12,931 bases of DNA, from positions 1 through 12,931 of the forward strand of contig CAIPVD010000146.1 in NCBI GenBank assembly GCA_903868375.1, read 5' to 3'. Position numbers and translations under genes: made by a program. The DNA is from an uncultured delta proteobacterium. GTDB taxonomy: Bacteria; UBA10199; GCA-002796325; 1-14-0-20-49-13. Below are positions 1-7,343 of the stretch, piece after piece; positions within the stretch are counted from its first letter, which is position 1; each line of letters begins with the position of its first letter. The notes below the pieces were generated by a model. It did no database searches, was not told where the DNA came from, and saw only the letters and a list, made by a program, of their open reading frames with translations.

Positions 1-12
1 CCCCACCCCATC

Positions 13-47
13 CTACACTCTTTCCCTACACGACGCTCTTCCGATCT
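13..47 (+). other. Illumina read-1 adapter left in the assembly (artefact)
   Basis: Bases 15-47 match, base for base, the 33-nt Illumina TruSeq read-1 adapter, which starts ACACTCTTTCCC and ends GCTCTTCCGATCT. The two bases before it (CT, 13-14) also agree with the longer universal adapter, but the 12 bases at the very left end do not. The genomic insert (nuoD) starts immediately after the CCGATCT end, which is the orientation expected for an untrimmed read at a contig end. This stretch is not part of the organism's genome and should be masked. The adapter happens to be open in the nuoD frame, so an automatic gene caller could extend nuoD into it by mistake. Confidence 0.97.
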
Positions 48-401
48 ATTCATTTTTCTTGCAGGATGGCCCCTTTTATTGCGGATGCGAGAGAGTTCGT
101 GCTGCCGTCAAAGGCGGATGTCTATGGCTCGATAGAGGGGCTCATGGACCATTTTGAGATAATAATGCATGGGCTTCAGCCACAGAAGGGCGAGGTCTAT
201 TCATATACCGAAGCCGCCAACGGCGAACTCGGCTTTTATATCGTGAGCGACGGTACCGGCAAACCATATAGGATAAAGGTTCGCCCGCCGGGGTTTGCGA
301 TCTATCAGGCGTATCCGCAACTTATAAAAGGGCACATGATCGCCGATGCGGTGGCGGTGTTAGGCAGCTTAAATATAATCGCAGGTGAATTGGATAGATA
401 A
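48..401 (+). CDS. nuoD: NADH-quinone oxidoreductase subunit D (49 kDa-type), C-terminal part only
   Basis: This is the last 117 residues of NuoD, the complex I subunit that, with NuoB, forms the quinone-reducing site near cluster N2. It is a peripheral subunit on the cytoplasmic face. The visible part has the typical tail blocks: SIEGLMDHF, then a GEVYSYTEAANGELGFYIVS block, then KVRPPGF, then the GHMIADAVAVLG block, and the family's characteristic ending ELDR. Full NuoD is about 390-420 residues, so roughly 70 per cent is missing because the sequence is cut by the adapter junction. The first in-frame ATG (66) is internal, not the true start. The TAA stop lies 2 bases before nuoE, consistent with one operon. 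The first few codons after 47 are less recognisable, so the exact junction carries slight uncertainty. Confidence 0.93.
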   Translation: MHFSCRMAPFIADAREFVLPSKADVYGSIEGLMDHFEIIMHGLQPQKGEVYSYTEAANGELGFYIVSDGTGKPYRIKVRPPGFAIYQAYPQLIKGHMIADAVAVLGSLNIIAGELDR

Positions 402-403
402 TT

Positions 404-877
404 ATGGCGTTCAACTTGAGCATAGAAAGAGAAGGAGAGTTAAAGGCGGTCATCGCAAGATACCCGGTCACAAGATCTGCGCTGCTCCCTGCGCTTTGGC
501 TTGTGCAAGATGAAACCGGTTTTGTATCGGATGAAGCGGTCGCCTACGTTGCGAAGACGTTAGATCTTCCAGAAGCGGACGTTTACGGCGCGCTCACGTT
601 CTACACCATGTTCAATAGGCGAAAGTTAGGCCGCCATCATATCCAGGTCTGCACGAACATCTGCTGCTGGCTTCGCGGCTCCGAAGACGTATTAAAATAT
701 CTGAAGGCAAAGCTTAACATAGACGTAGGCGGCACTACGAAAGACGGAGCGTTCACCCTTTCAACCGTCGAATGCTTAGGCGCATGTGGCGGCGCCCCAA
801 TGATGATGGTAGACCTCGAATATTACGAGGACTTAACGCCTGTGAAAATAGACGAGATATTAAAAAATTTAAAGTAA
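404..877 (+). CDS. nuoE: NADH-quinone oxidoreductase subunit E (24 kDa-type, 2Fe-2S)
   Basis: NuoE is a thioredoxin-fold 2Fe-2S subunit of the NADH-oxidising module. It carries cluster N1a next to the FMN in NuoF. The 157-residue length is normal for the family. The N-terminal helical part (about 1-75) contains the usual LPALWLVQDETGFVS and YGALTFYTMF blocks. The cluster ligands are C83 and C88 (C-x4-C) and C124 and C128 (ECLGAC, C-x3-C). An additional cysteine, C87, sits next to C88 where many homologues have Ser (CTNIS-C becomes CTNICC). The ATG at 404 is 2 bases after the nuoD stop and has no evident Shine-Dalgarno sequence, so translation is probably coupled to nuoD. The stop overlaps the nuoF start by one base (TAATG). 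Confidence 0.97.
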   Translation: MAFNLSIEREGELKAVIARYPVTRSALLPALWLVQDETGFVSDEAVAYVAKTLDLPEADVYGALTFYTMFNRRKLGRHHIQVCTNICCWLRGSEDVLKYLKAKLNIDVGGTTKDGAFTLSTVECLGACGGAPMMMVDLEYYEDLTPVKIDEILKNLK

Positions 878-2121
878 TGGACCAGATACTTACACATAAT
901 TTCAAGGTAATGAACGCGGCGCGCCTTAACGCATATTTGGGGCGCGATGGATATAGGTCGATTCAAAAGATATTTGGCATGCAGCCGGAAGCGGTAATTA
1001 ACGAGGTCAAGGCTAGCGGCCTGCGTGGCAGGGGCGGAGCCGGTTTCCCGACAGGCACCAAATGGGGTTTCGTACCTAAAAACTTACCGTTGCAACCTGT
1101 GCTTTGCATAAACGCCGATGAAAGCGAACCTGGAACGTTCAAAGACCGCGCGATAATGGAGCGCGACCCGCATCTTTTGATCGAAGGAATAATCATTGCG
1201 GCATATGCGATCGGCGCGCACGAAGCCTTCATTTACATACGTGGCGAATATTTTAGGCCGTATCTAATACTGCAGGCGGCAGTTGCCGAGGCGTATGAGA
1301 CCGGATTTTTAGGTAATAACATCTTGAACCGCGGGTTTAAGCTCGACGTTACCATTCATCGCGGAGGCGGCGCCTATATCTGCGGCGAAGAAACTGGGCT
1401 CATCACATCTATCGAAGGTTTTCGCGGATATCCGAGACTGAAACCGCCGTTCCCGGCCGTTAAAGGACTGTACGGCAGGCCGACGGTCGTAAATAACGTC
1501 GAAACGCTAGCGGCACTTCCTTACATTATAAATGAAGGTGCGGCGAAATATGCGAGCGTTGGAACCGAAAAAAGCAAGGGATCGAAGCTGATGAGCGTGG
1601 CGGGACACGTGAATAAGCCGGGCGTTTATGAGATACCACTTGGAATGCCGCTAATCACGTTCCTGAACGAATATGCCGGCGGCGTTTGGAAGAACAGAAA
1701 ACTTAAGGCGGTGATACCTGGCGGCTCTTCGGTCCCCGTTATGACCGCAGTTGAGGCTCGCGACACGCTACTTGATTATGAATCGACGGCGCAACACGGC
1801 ACGATGCTAGGCAGTGGCGGAATGATCGTCATGGACGAAACGGCCGACATGGTGATGGCTCTGAAAGTTCTTTCCGATTTCTATCATCATGAATCGTGCG
1901 GGCAGTGTACTCCCTGCAGAGAAGGTACCGGCTGGATAAATAAGATCCTTAAACGTATTATTGATGGCCAAGGTCAAAAAGACGACCTCGAAATGTTGCT
2001 AAAAATTGCGGATAACATGGTCGGGCGAACGATATGTGTGCTTGCAGATGCGCTGGCCATGCCGGTGAAAAGTTTTATCACGAAGTTTAGGAAAGAATTT
2101 GAAGATAGGATAAAGGGATAA
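877..2121 (+). CDS. nuoF: NADH-quinone oxidoreductase subunit F (51 kDa-type, FMN/NADH-binding, 4Fe-4S)
   Basis: NuoF is the electron entry point of complex I. It binds NADH and FMN and passes electrons to 4Fe-4S cluster N3. The protein is 414 residues, normal for the family. Visible signatures are the glycine-rich GRGGAGFPTG loop (51-60), NADESEPGTFKDR (79-91), the GGGAYICGEETGL block (163-175), and the N3 ligands C341, C344 and C347 (SCGQCTPCREG) with C387 (RTIC). The frame is open further upstream to an ATG at 772, but that stretch encodes unrelated residues inside nuoE. The ATG at 877 gives the family-like N terminus and overlaps the nuoE stop by one base, which points to stop-restart coupling. 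No Shine-Dalgarno sequence is visible before it. Confidence 0.97.
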   Translation: MDQILTHNFKVMNAARLNAYLGRDGYRSIQKIFGMQPEAVINEVKASGLRGRGGAGFPTGTKWGFVPKNLPLQPVLCINADESEPGTFKDRAIMERDPHLLIEGIIIAAYAIGAHEAFIYIRGEYFRPYLILQAAVAEAYETGFLGNNILNRGFKLDVTIHRGGGAYICGEETGLITSIEGFRGYPRLKPPFPAVKGLYGRPTVVNNVETLAALPYIINEGAAKYASVGTEKSKGSKLMSVAGHVNKPGVYEIPLGMPLITFLNEYAGGVWKNRKLKAVIPGGSSVPVMTAVEARDTLLDYESTAQHGTMLGSGGMIVMDETADMVMALKVLSDFYHHESCGQCTPCREGTGWINKILKRIIDGQGQKDDLEMLLKIADNMVGRTICVLADALAMPVKSFITKFRKEFEDRIKG

Positions 2122-2125
2122 CGAA

Positions 2126-3538
2126 ATGCCGACGTTTACTATAGATGGTAAGAAGATAGATGCAAAAGATGGCACCACCGTTTTACAGGCGGCGCTGGCT
2201 AATGGCATCTTCATCCCACATTATTGCTGGCATCCGCTTCTGTCAATATCTGGCAATTGCCGCATCTGTTTGGTAGAAATAGAAGGGCGGCCAAAACTTG
2301 AAGTTTCATGTAACCTTGCCGTGGCCGAAGGAATGGTCGTAAGAACGAATTCGGACGTAGTTGTGGCGGCGAGAAAAGATGTAATGGAGTTCTTGCTCAT
2401 AAACCATCCGCTCGATTGCCCCATATGCGACCAGGCCGGCGAATGCCTGCTTCAGGATTACCACTTCAAATATTCGAAAAGAGGATCGAGGTTTAAAGAA
2501 GAAAAAGTGCATAAGGCAAAGGTTGTAGATATCGGCCCAAACGTAAAGATGGATCAGGAGCGTTGCATCTTGTGTTCGCGCTGCGTACGTTTTTGTGCGG
2601 AGATTGCAAAAGATTCTGAACTGACCATCGCGCAACGCGGGGATAGCTGTTATGTAACGACGGCGCCTGGAAAAAGATTAGAGAACCCATATTCATTAAA
2701 CACAGTTGATGTATGCCCAGTAGGCGCTCTTACATCGAAGGATTTCAGATTTAAAAAGCGCGTCTGGTTTTTGAAGCAGGTGCCTTCCGTTTGCCCTCAT
2801 TGCTCTAACGGCTGCCCAATTTGGATAGAATATGAAGACGGCGTTATTTACAGATGGCGACCGAGATCCGAAGATGTAATCAGAGAAAAATATATTGCGC
2901 CTAGCCAGATGGGAATAACAAATTTCCTCTGCGACGAAGGAAGGCTTTCATATAAAGAGTGGCAGTTAGCCTCGAGGATTTTTGAGCCGCTTGTTTCGTC
3001 GGAAGAAGGTTTTAAAAATATTGGCGCAATCGAGGCGCTTCGGCTCGTGAAAAACGCCATTGCAAACAGCGCCGAAACCGTAGGCGTTATTTCCGCGCAA
3101 TCTTCATGTGAAGAGGCAGATGCTTTTATAAAATTTTTCAAGAGCGTGTATAGGACAAAAAGGGAACCAAAGGCGGCTTCGGAAGACGATATAATAATAA
3201 AACGGGACAAAAATCCGAACGCGAATTATTTAAAGAGCCTAAATATAGAAAATCTTCCGGCCGATGTAACGGGCGACGTCTTGGTTATCGTCGATACGCT
3301 TCCGGAAGACGACATGATGAAGGTGGTTAACTTCAAGTGGAAACTGGTCGTTCAGCTAACGCATGATAGAAGTCTGATAGTGCCTGGCGCAGATATTGTA
3401 TTGCCGCTCGCCACTTTCACCGAAAAAGAAGGCACGCTCGTAAATCATGCTGGGGTTAGGCAATCGTTTTCAAAGGTTTTCGAGCCGAAGGGCGGAACAA
3501 GAAATTTGGTAGAATGGGTAGAGCTGCTTAAGAAATAA
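2126..3538 (+). CDS. nuoG: NADH-quinone oxidoreductase subunit G (75 kDa-type), compact form
   Basis: NuoG holds most of the Fe-S chain of the peripheral arm. The N-terminal ferredoxin-like 2Fe-2S domain has N1b ligands C34, C45, C48 and C62. The His-Cys segment gives N5 (H94, C98, C101, C107). N4 follows with C147, C150, C153 and C197. Next comes a molybdopterin-oxidoreductase-type segment with CPHCSNGC and LCDEGR, giving N7 ligands C223, C226, C230 and C269. The rest (about 275-470) is a shrunken molybdopterin-like domain: the family's usual TEKEGT-type block is at 432-437, near the end. At 470 residues it is far shorter than typical NuoG (roughly 680-910), apparently by internal loss and not a frameshift, since the frame is clean from start to stop. 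A weak AAAGGGA lies before the ATG, which is 4 bases after nuoF. Confidence 0.95.
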   Translation: MPTFTIDGKKIDAKDGTTVLQAALANGIFIPHYCWHPLLSISGNCRICLVEIEGRPKLEVSCNLAVAEGMVVRTNSDVVVAARKDVMEFLLINHPLDCPICDQAGECLLQDYHFKYSKRGSRFKEEKVHKAKVVDIGPNVKMDQERCILCSRCVRFCAEIAKDSELTIAQRGDSCYVTTAPGKRLENPYSLNTVDVCPVGALTSKDFRFKKRVWFLKQVPSVCPHCSNGCPIWIEYEDGVIYRWRPRSEDVIREKYIAPSQMGITNFLCDEGRLSYKEWQLASRIFEPLVSSEEGFKNIGAIEALRLVKNAIANSAETVGVISAQSSCEEADAFIKFFKSVYRTKREPKAASEDDIIIKRDKNPNANYLKSLNIENLPADVTGDVLVIVDTLPEDDMMKVVNFKWKLVVQLTHDRSLIVPGADIVLPLATFTEKEGTLVNHAGVRQSFSKVFEPKGGTRNLVEWVELLKK

Positions 3539-3540
3539 AA

Positions 3541-4584
3541 ATGGAACTATTGATAGACATAGCAAAGGTAATAATTATCGCGGTGGCGGTCTTGAACCTA
3601 ATACCCGTCCTTATCTGGATGGAGCGGAAAGGCTCTGCATATATACAGGACAGGCGTGGCCCCAACCGCGCGAGCATTTTGGGGATAAAGCTAGGCGGCT
3701 TCATTCATAACATCGCCGACGTCTTCAAGCTCTTGTTCAAAGAAGATATCATCCCAAACAAGGCACATAAGATAATTTATATATTGGCGCCGATGATAGT
3801 CTTGGGCGTTGCGATCTCGATAATTGCGGTGATCCCATTTGCGGCTCCCGTAAAGATCGGCGAATATGTCTTAAAGTTTCAGATAGCGGACTTAAACGTC
3901 GGCATCCTTTATATATTGGCGATATCATCTTTAAGCGTTTACGGCATTCTCCTAGCCGGCTGGTCATCCAATAACACATATTCGCTCTACGGCGGAGTGC
4001 GCGCATCGGCCCAGATGATAAGTTACGAAGTCGCCATGGGGCTCGCCCTTATTAGCGTCATCATATATATGGGTTCTGTTAGGCTCGACGAGATGGTCAC
4101 GATGCAGGGCGCTAACTTTTGGGATTGGAATTTTTTCCGTCAGCCGCTTGCGTGCATAATATTTTTGATCTGCCTGTTCGCGGAGACGAACCGCAACCCG
4201 TTCGACATACCGGAAGGCGAATCCGAAATTGTGGCGGGCTATCACCTAGAATATTCAAGTATGAAGTTCGCGATGTTCTTTATGGCGGAATATGCCCATA
4301 TAGTGGCCGGCTCCATGATATTCGTATCGTTGTTTTTAGGCGGATGGCAGGTGCCGTTCTTACCTGCGAGTGTTTTGCAGGGGCATTTGCCGCTTCTCTT
4401 GGCGGTGCTGATGCAGGCGACCATCTTTCTTGTGAAGGTTATATTTTGCTGCTGGCTTTTCATTTGGGTGCGCTGGACGCTCCCAAGATTTAGATACGAT
4501 CAGCTTATGTATCTCGGATGGGCGGTTATGGTTCCATTGGCGTTGATAAATATTGTGATAACATCTATACTCGTCAGCCGATAA
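3541..4584 (+). CDS. nuoH: NADH-quinone oxidoreductase subunit H (ND1-type membrane subunit)
   Basis: NuoH is the inner-membrane subunit that docks the peripheral arm and forms most of the quinone tunnel and the start of the proton path. The 347-residue, strongly hydrophobic protein (about eight membrane segments expected for the family) carries the diagnostic blocks WMERKGSAYIQDRRGPNR (26-43), GGVRASAQMISYE (151-163), NRNPFDIPEGESEIVAGYH (217-235) followed by LEYSSMKFAMFFMAEY, and RWTLPRFRYDQLM (311-323). The acidic loop EGESE (225-229) near the quinone cavity is intact. It starts 2 bases after the nuoG stop, with only an A-rich leader. It is followed after 3 bases by nuoJ, with no room for nuoI, which normally lies here. 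Confidence 0.97.
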   Translation: MELLIDIAKVIIIAVAVLNLIPVLIWMERKGSAYIQDRRGPNRASILGIKLGGFIHNIADVFKLLFKEDIIPNKAHKIIYILAPMIVLGVAISIIAVIPFAAPVKIGEYVLKFQIADLNVGILYILAISSLSVYGILLAGWSSNNTYSLYGGVRASAQMISYEVAMGLALISVIIYMGSVRLDEMVTMQGANFWDWNFFRQPLACIIFLICLFAETNRNPFDIPEGESEIVAGYHLEYSSMKFAMFFMAEYAHIVAGSMIFVSLFLGGWQVPFLPASVLQGHLPLLLAVLMQATIFLVKVIFCCWLFIWVRWTLPRFRYDQLMYLGWAVMVPLALINIVITSILVSR

Positions 4585-4587
4585 CTT

Positions 4588-5091
4588 ATGGCGTTTTATA
4601 TAATAGCGTTTTTTATCGTTGTGCCAGCGATCCTTGTGATCGTTTCAAGGAATCCGGTCATCTCCGCGATCTGGCTCGTTGTAACTCTTTTTGCCCAGGC
4701 CGCGCTGTTTGTCCTTCTAAACGCCGAGCTCGTCGCGGTACTTCAGGTACTGCTCTATGCCGGCGCCATTATGGTGCTGATACTCTTCGTCATCATGATG
4801 CTAAATCTAAACAAGACGAGCCTTAAGTGGCGTGCGGTCACCGGCGAACGTTTGATATTAGGCCTTGGCGCATTCTACCTTCTGGCGGTTCTTAGTTTTG
4901 TACTTTGGATGATATCTACGGGCCCAGCGGCAAATGCACCTGCCAAAGAAATAGCAGGAACGATCGAGGCAACGGGCAAACTTCTTTTAACGAAATATGT
5001 GGTGCCGTTCGAACTTTTATCGGTGCTGTTACTTGCGGCGATAGTTGGCAGTGTGGTCTTAAGCAAAAAGCAAAAGGTGAAAGAGACGTGA
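4588..5091 (+). CDS. nuoJ: NADH-quinone oxidoreductase subunit J (ND6-type membrane subunit)
   Basis: NuoJ is a five-helix inner-membrane subunit between the quinone-tunnel subunit NuoH and the pump modules. The 167-residue protein has hydrophobic segments at about 3-20, 26-45, 49-72, 88-110 and 137-158. The most conserved piece is the third helix, QVLLYAGAIMVLILFVIMML (53-72), with the Tyr-Ala-Gly (Y57, G59) that forms the pi-bulge seen in E. coli NuoJ (Tyr59, Gly61). The fourth and fifth helices are joined by a loop of about 26 residues. The ATG is 3 bases after the nuoH stop with no visible Shine-Dalgarno sequence. The stop overlaps the nuoK GTG start by four bases (GTGA). Confidence 0.95.
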   Translation: MAFYIIAFFIVVPAILVIVSRNPVISAIWLVVTLFAQAALFVLLNAELVAVLQVLLYAGAIMVLILFVIMMLNLNKTSLKWRAVTGERLILGLGAFYLLAVLSFVLWMISTGPAANAPAKEIAGTIEATGKLLLTKYVVPFELLSVLLLAAIVGSVVLSKKQKVKET

Positions 5092-5378
5092 ACTATTTAA
5101 TATTAGCCATCGTTATTTTTTGCATCGGCGTTTTAGGCCTCCTTGTTAGGAGGAACCTGATAGTCATGCTCATGTCGGTCGAGCTTATGCTGTCGGCCAC
5201 GAACATAACGTTCGTCTATTTTTCTAAAGTGTGGGGCGTGTTAGACGGGCAGGTGGCGGTTCTTTTGAATTTTGTGATGGCGGCCTGCGAAGCGGCGGTG
5301 GGGCTTGCCATTATTGTGCAGCTTTTTAAATTGAAGGGAACCGTTGATATCGGAAATTGGCGCGAGTTGAAGAAATAA
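5088..5378 (+). CDS. nuoK: NADH-quinone oxidoreductase subunit K (ND4L-type membrane subunit)
   Basis: NuoK is a small three-helix membrane subunit related to MrpC that takes part in the proton channel beside NuoN. The product is 96 residues, within the usual 95-105. It carries RRNLIVMLMSVELMLSATN (21-39) and LLNFVMAACEAAVGLAI. The two membrane glutamates essential in E. coli (E36 and E72) correspond to E32 and E68. The start is GTG at 5088, chosen because the open frame upstream of it lies inside nuoJ in another frame. Beginning there gives the family-like N terminus MNYLILA, a four-base overlap with the nuoJ stop, and a purine-rich AAAGGTGAAAGAG just upstream. Confidence 0.95.
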   Translation: MNYLILAIVIFCIGVLGLLVRRNLIVMLMSVELMLSATNITFVYFSKVWGVLDGQVAVLLNFVMAACEAAVGLAIIVQLFKLKGTVDIGNWRELKK

Positions 5379-5383
5379 TTGCA

Positions 5384-7339
5384 ATGATCCAGTTTATCTT
5401 AAAAAATATTTCGATGTCGGGCCTAATTTGGCTCGTCGTCTTGTTTCCGCTTGCGTCGAGCGCTATCAATTTCTTCCTGTCTATACTGTCGTCAAGGTTC
5501 GGGTTCCGGCGCGTTTCTTCGTGGGCAAGTTTTATAGGAACGATGGGGCCGATCTTGTCGTTTATTTCGGTAGCGATTATCTTTTGGACGCTAACGGGCA
5601 TCGAAGGAAGCGAACCGGTTGCGATAACCGGCCCGCTCTATCAATGGTTCGGTTTCGGCAACTGGCAGGTGGAGATCGGGCTGCGAGCCGACCAATTATC
5701 GCAGGTAATGGCGCTAGTTGTAACGGGTGTTGGCTCTCTCATTCATATATATTCCATCGGCTACATGGACGGCGATGAAGGTTATGCAAGGTATTTTGCC
5801 GAGCTGAACCTTTTTCTCTTCTTCATGCTGGTGCTGGTCTTAGCCGACAACCTCCTTCTTATGTTCGTAGGCTGGGAAGGCGTTGGGCTCTGTTCTTACT
5901 TACTGATCGGTTTTTGGTTCAATGATATTGAAAAGGCGCGCGCAGGAAAGAAGGCGTTCGTTGTCAATCGAATCGGAGATTTTGGTTTTATAATCGGAAT
6001 ATTTTTGATCTGGAACATGTTCGCAGGCCAAGACGTAATTGGAGCGAACCCGTTCAGCTTTGAAACGCTGGAGCGAAACGCCGTATTCTTGTTGCCCCTT
6101 GCCACGCCAATTTGTCTGGCGCTTTTTGCGGGCGCCTGCGGCAAGTCGGCGCAGATACCTTTGTACGTCTGGCTACCAGATGCCATGGCCGGCCCCACTC
6201 CCGTTTCCGCCCTTATTCATGCGGCAACGATGGTGACCGCCGGCGTCTATATGGTCGCAAGGCTCAACTACCTGTTCATCTTATCGCCGTTCGCAATGAA
6301 CACAGTTGCATTCATTGGTGCGGGAACCGCGCTCTTTGCGGCAACGATAGGCGTTATGCAGAAGGATATAAAGAAGGTGCTTGCATATTCCACCATCTCT
6401 CAACTTGGATATATGTTCATGGCGGAAGGTGTTGGCGCCTTCGATGCCGGCATCTATCACCTCGTCACCCACGCATTTTTTAAGGCCGCGCTATTCCTAG
6501 GGGCCGGTTCCGTTATCCACGCACTTCACGGCGAGCAGGATCTATTCAAGATGGGAGGATTAAAGAAATATCTTCCCGGAACATTTGCGGCATTTTTTGT
6601 TGCGGCGCTCGCAATTTCTGGAATATGGCCGTTCGCCGGATTCTTCAGTAAAGACAAGATCCTTTGGGAGGTTTATTCACGGGGATACGTAGGCCTTTGG
6701 GCGATAGGTTTTATCACCGCAGGGCTAACGTCTTTTTACATGTTCCGTGCGGTATCGCTGGCATTTTTGGGCAAGCCCAGAATGCCGGAAGAGAAGAGGG
6801 CGCATATCCACGAATCTTCCGTATCTATGCTTGTGCCGTTAGTCCTCTTGGGGTTGCTTTCAGCGGCCGGTGGCCTTTTGATGCTGCCTATAGAACATTA
6901 TCTGCTCCCAAGATTTGCGGCGGCTGTGGTGAACAACTTCGAGCCGCATAAGAACCTCGAAAACATATTCGCTATTATATCTGTGTTTTGGGCAGTACAC
7001 TGGGCGATCGTTGCCTGGATAATCTACGTTCAAAAGCCTTCGTGGCCCGTGTCGGTCGCGGAAAGGTTCCGGCGCATATACAAACTTATCCATAATAAAT
7101 ATTACATTGATGAAATTTATTCCCTGCTGATCGTTAGGCCTATTAAATGGTTTACGGAATTCGCATTGTGGAAAGGGTTAGATAAGTCGGTAGTAGATGG
7201 CGTAGGAGTTGAAGGAAGCCCCCTGGTTGTAATGCTTTTCGGAAACGTCGCAAGGTTCTCGCAGACGGGGCTTGCCGCGCATTATTTATTTTTTATGGTA
7301 ATTGGCTTGTGCGTTGTGATCGGATGGATAGTTTTATAA
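5384..7339 (+). CDS. nuoL: NADH-quinone oxidoreductase subunit L (ND5-type, antiporter-like)
   Basis: NuoL is the distal proton-pumping subunit and carries the long lateral helix along the membrane arm. The 651-residue protein is of usual size. The core antiporter-like part shows FVGWEGVGLCSYLLIGFW (161-178) with E165 (E. coli E144), KSAQIPLYVWLPDAMAGPT (254-272) with K254 (K229), HLVTHAFFKAALFLGAGS with H359, H363 and K367 (K342), and PFAGFFSKDKI with K424 (K399). The hydrophilic/amphipathic region from about 555 to 605 matches the lateral-helix part, before a final membrane segment (about 630-651). ATG 5384 is preferred; TTG 5357 would overlap nuoK by 22 bases. ATG 5414 (residue 11) is also possible, since MSGLIWLVVLFPL resembles the usual NuoL N terminus. 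None has a convincing Shine-Dalgarno sequence. Confidence 0.96.
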   Translation: MIQFILKNISMSGLIWLVVLFPLASSAINFFLSILSSRFGFRRVSSWASFIGTMGPILSFISVAIIFWTLTGIEGSEPVAITGPLYQWFGFGNWQVEIGLRADQLSQVMALVVTGVGSLIHIYSIGYMDGDEGYARYFAELNLFLFFMLVLVLADNLLLMFVGWEGVGLCSYLLIGFWFNDIEKARAGKKAFVVNRIGDFGFIIGIFLIWNMFAGQDVIGANPFSFETLERNAVFLLPLATPICLALFAGACGKSAQIPLYVWLPDAMAGPTPVSALIHAATMVTAGVYMVARLNYLFILSPFAMNTVAFIGAGTALFAATIGVMQKDIKKVLAYSTISQLGYMFMAEGVGAFDAGIYHLVTHAFFKAALFLGAGSVIHALHGEQDLFKMGGLKKYLPGTFAAFFVAALAISGIWPFAGFFSKDKILWEVYSRGYVGLWAIGFITAGLTSFYMFRAVSLAFLGKPRMPEEKRAHIHESSVSMLVPLVLLGLLSAAGGLLMLPIEHYLLPRFAAAVVNNFEPHKNLENIFAIISVFWAVHWAIVAWIIYVQKPSWPVSVAERFRRIYKLIHNKYYIDEIYSLLIVRPIKWFTEFALWKGLDKSVVDGVGVEGSPLVVMLFGNVARFSQTGLAAHYLFFMVIGLCVVIGWIVL

Positions 7340-7343
7340 TTAT

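Noticed and set aside
772..876. Longer nuoF start at ATG 772
   Set aside because: The extra 35 residues lie inside nuoE in another frame and are not NuoF-like; ATG 877 gives the family N terminus and a one-base overlap typical of coupled genes.
963..1232. Minus-strand frames opposite nuoF and similar frames throughout the operon
   Set aside because: They lie wholly within strongly conserved nuo genes, have no start signals and no recognisable protein features; they are by-products of codon usage.
4905..5087. Longer nuoK reading frame beginning inside nuoJ
   Set aside because: The upstream residues are hydrophilic and unrelated to NuoK; GTG 5088 gives the normal 96-residue protein.
5135..5167. 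Hairpin with AGGAGG followed by ATG inside nuoK (CCTCCT-TGTT-AGGAGG)
   Set aside because: The AGGAGG simply encodes the Arg-Arg of the common NuoK RRNL segment, and the downstream ATG would give a non-functional fragment.
5357..5383. TTG 5357 as the nuoL start
   Set aside because: It overlaps the end of nuoK and adds nine non-conserved residues; an ATG lies at 5384.
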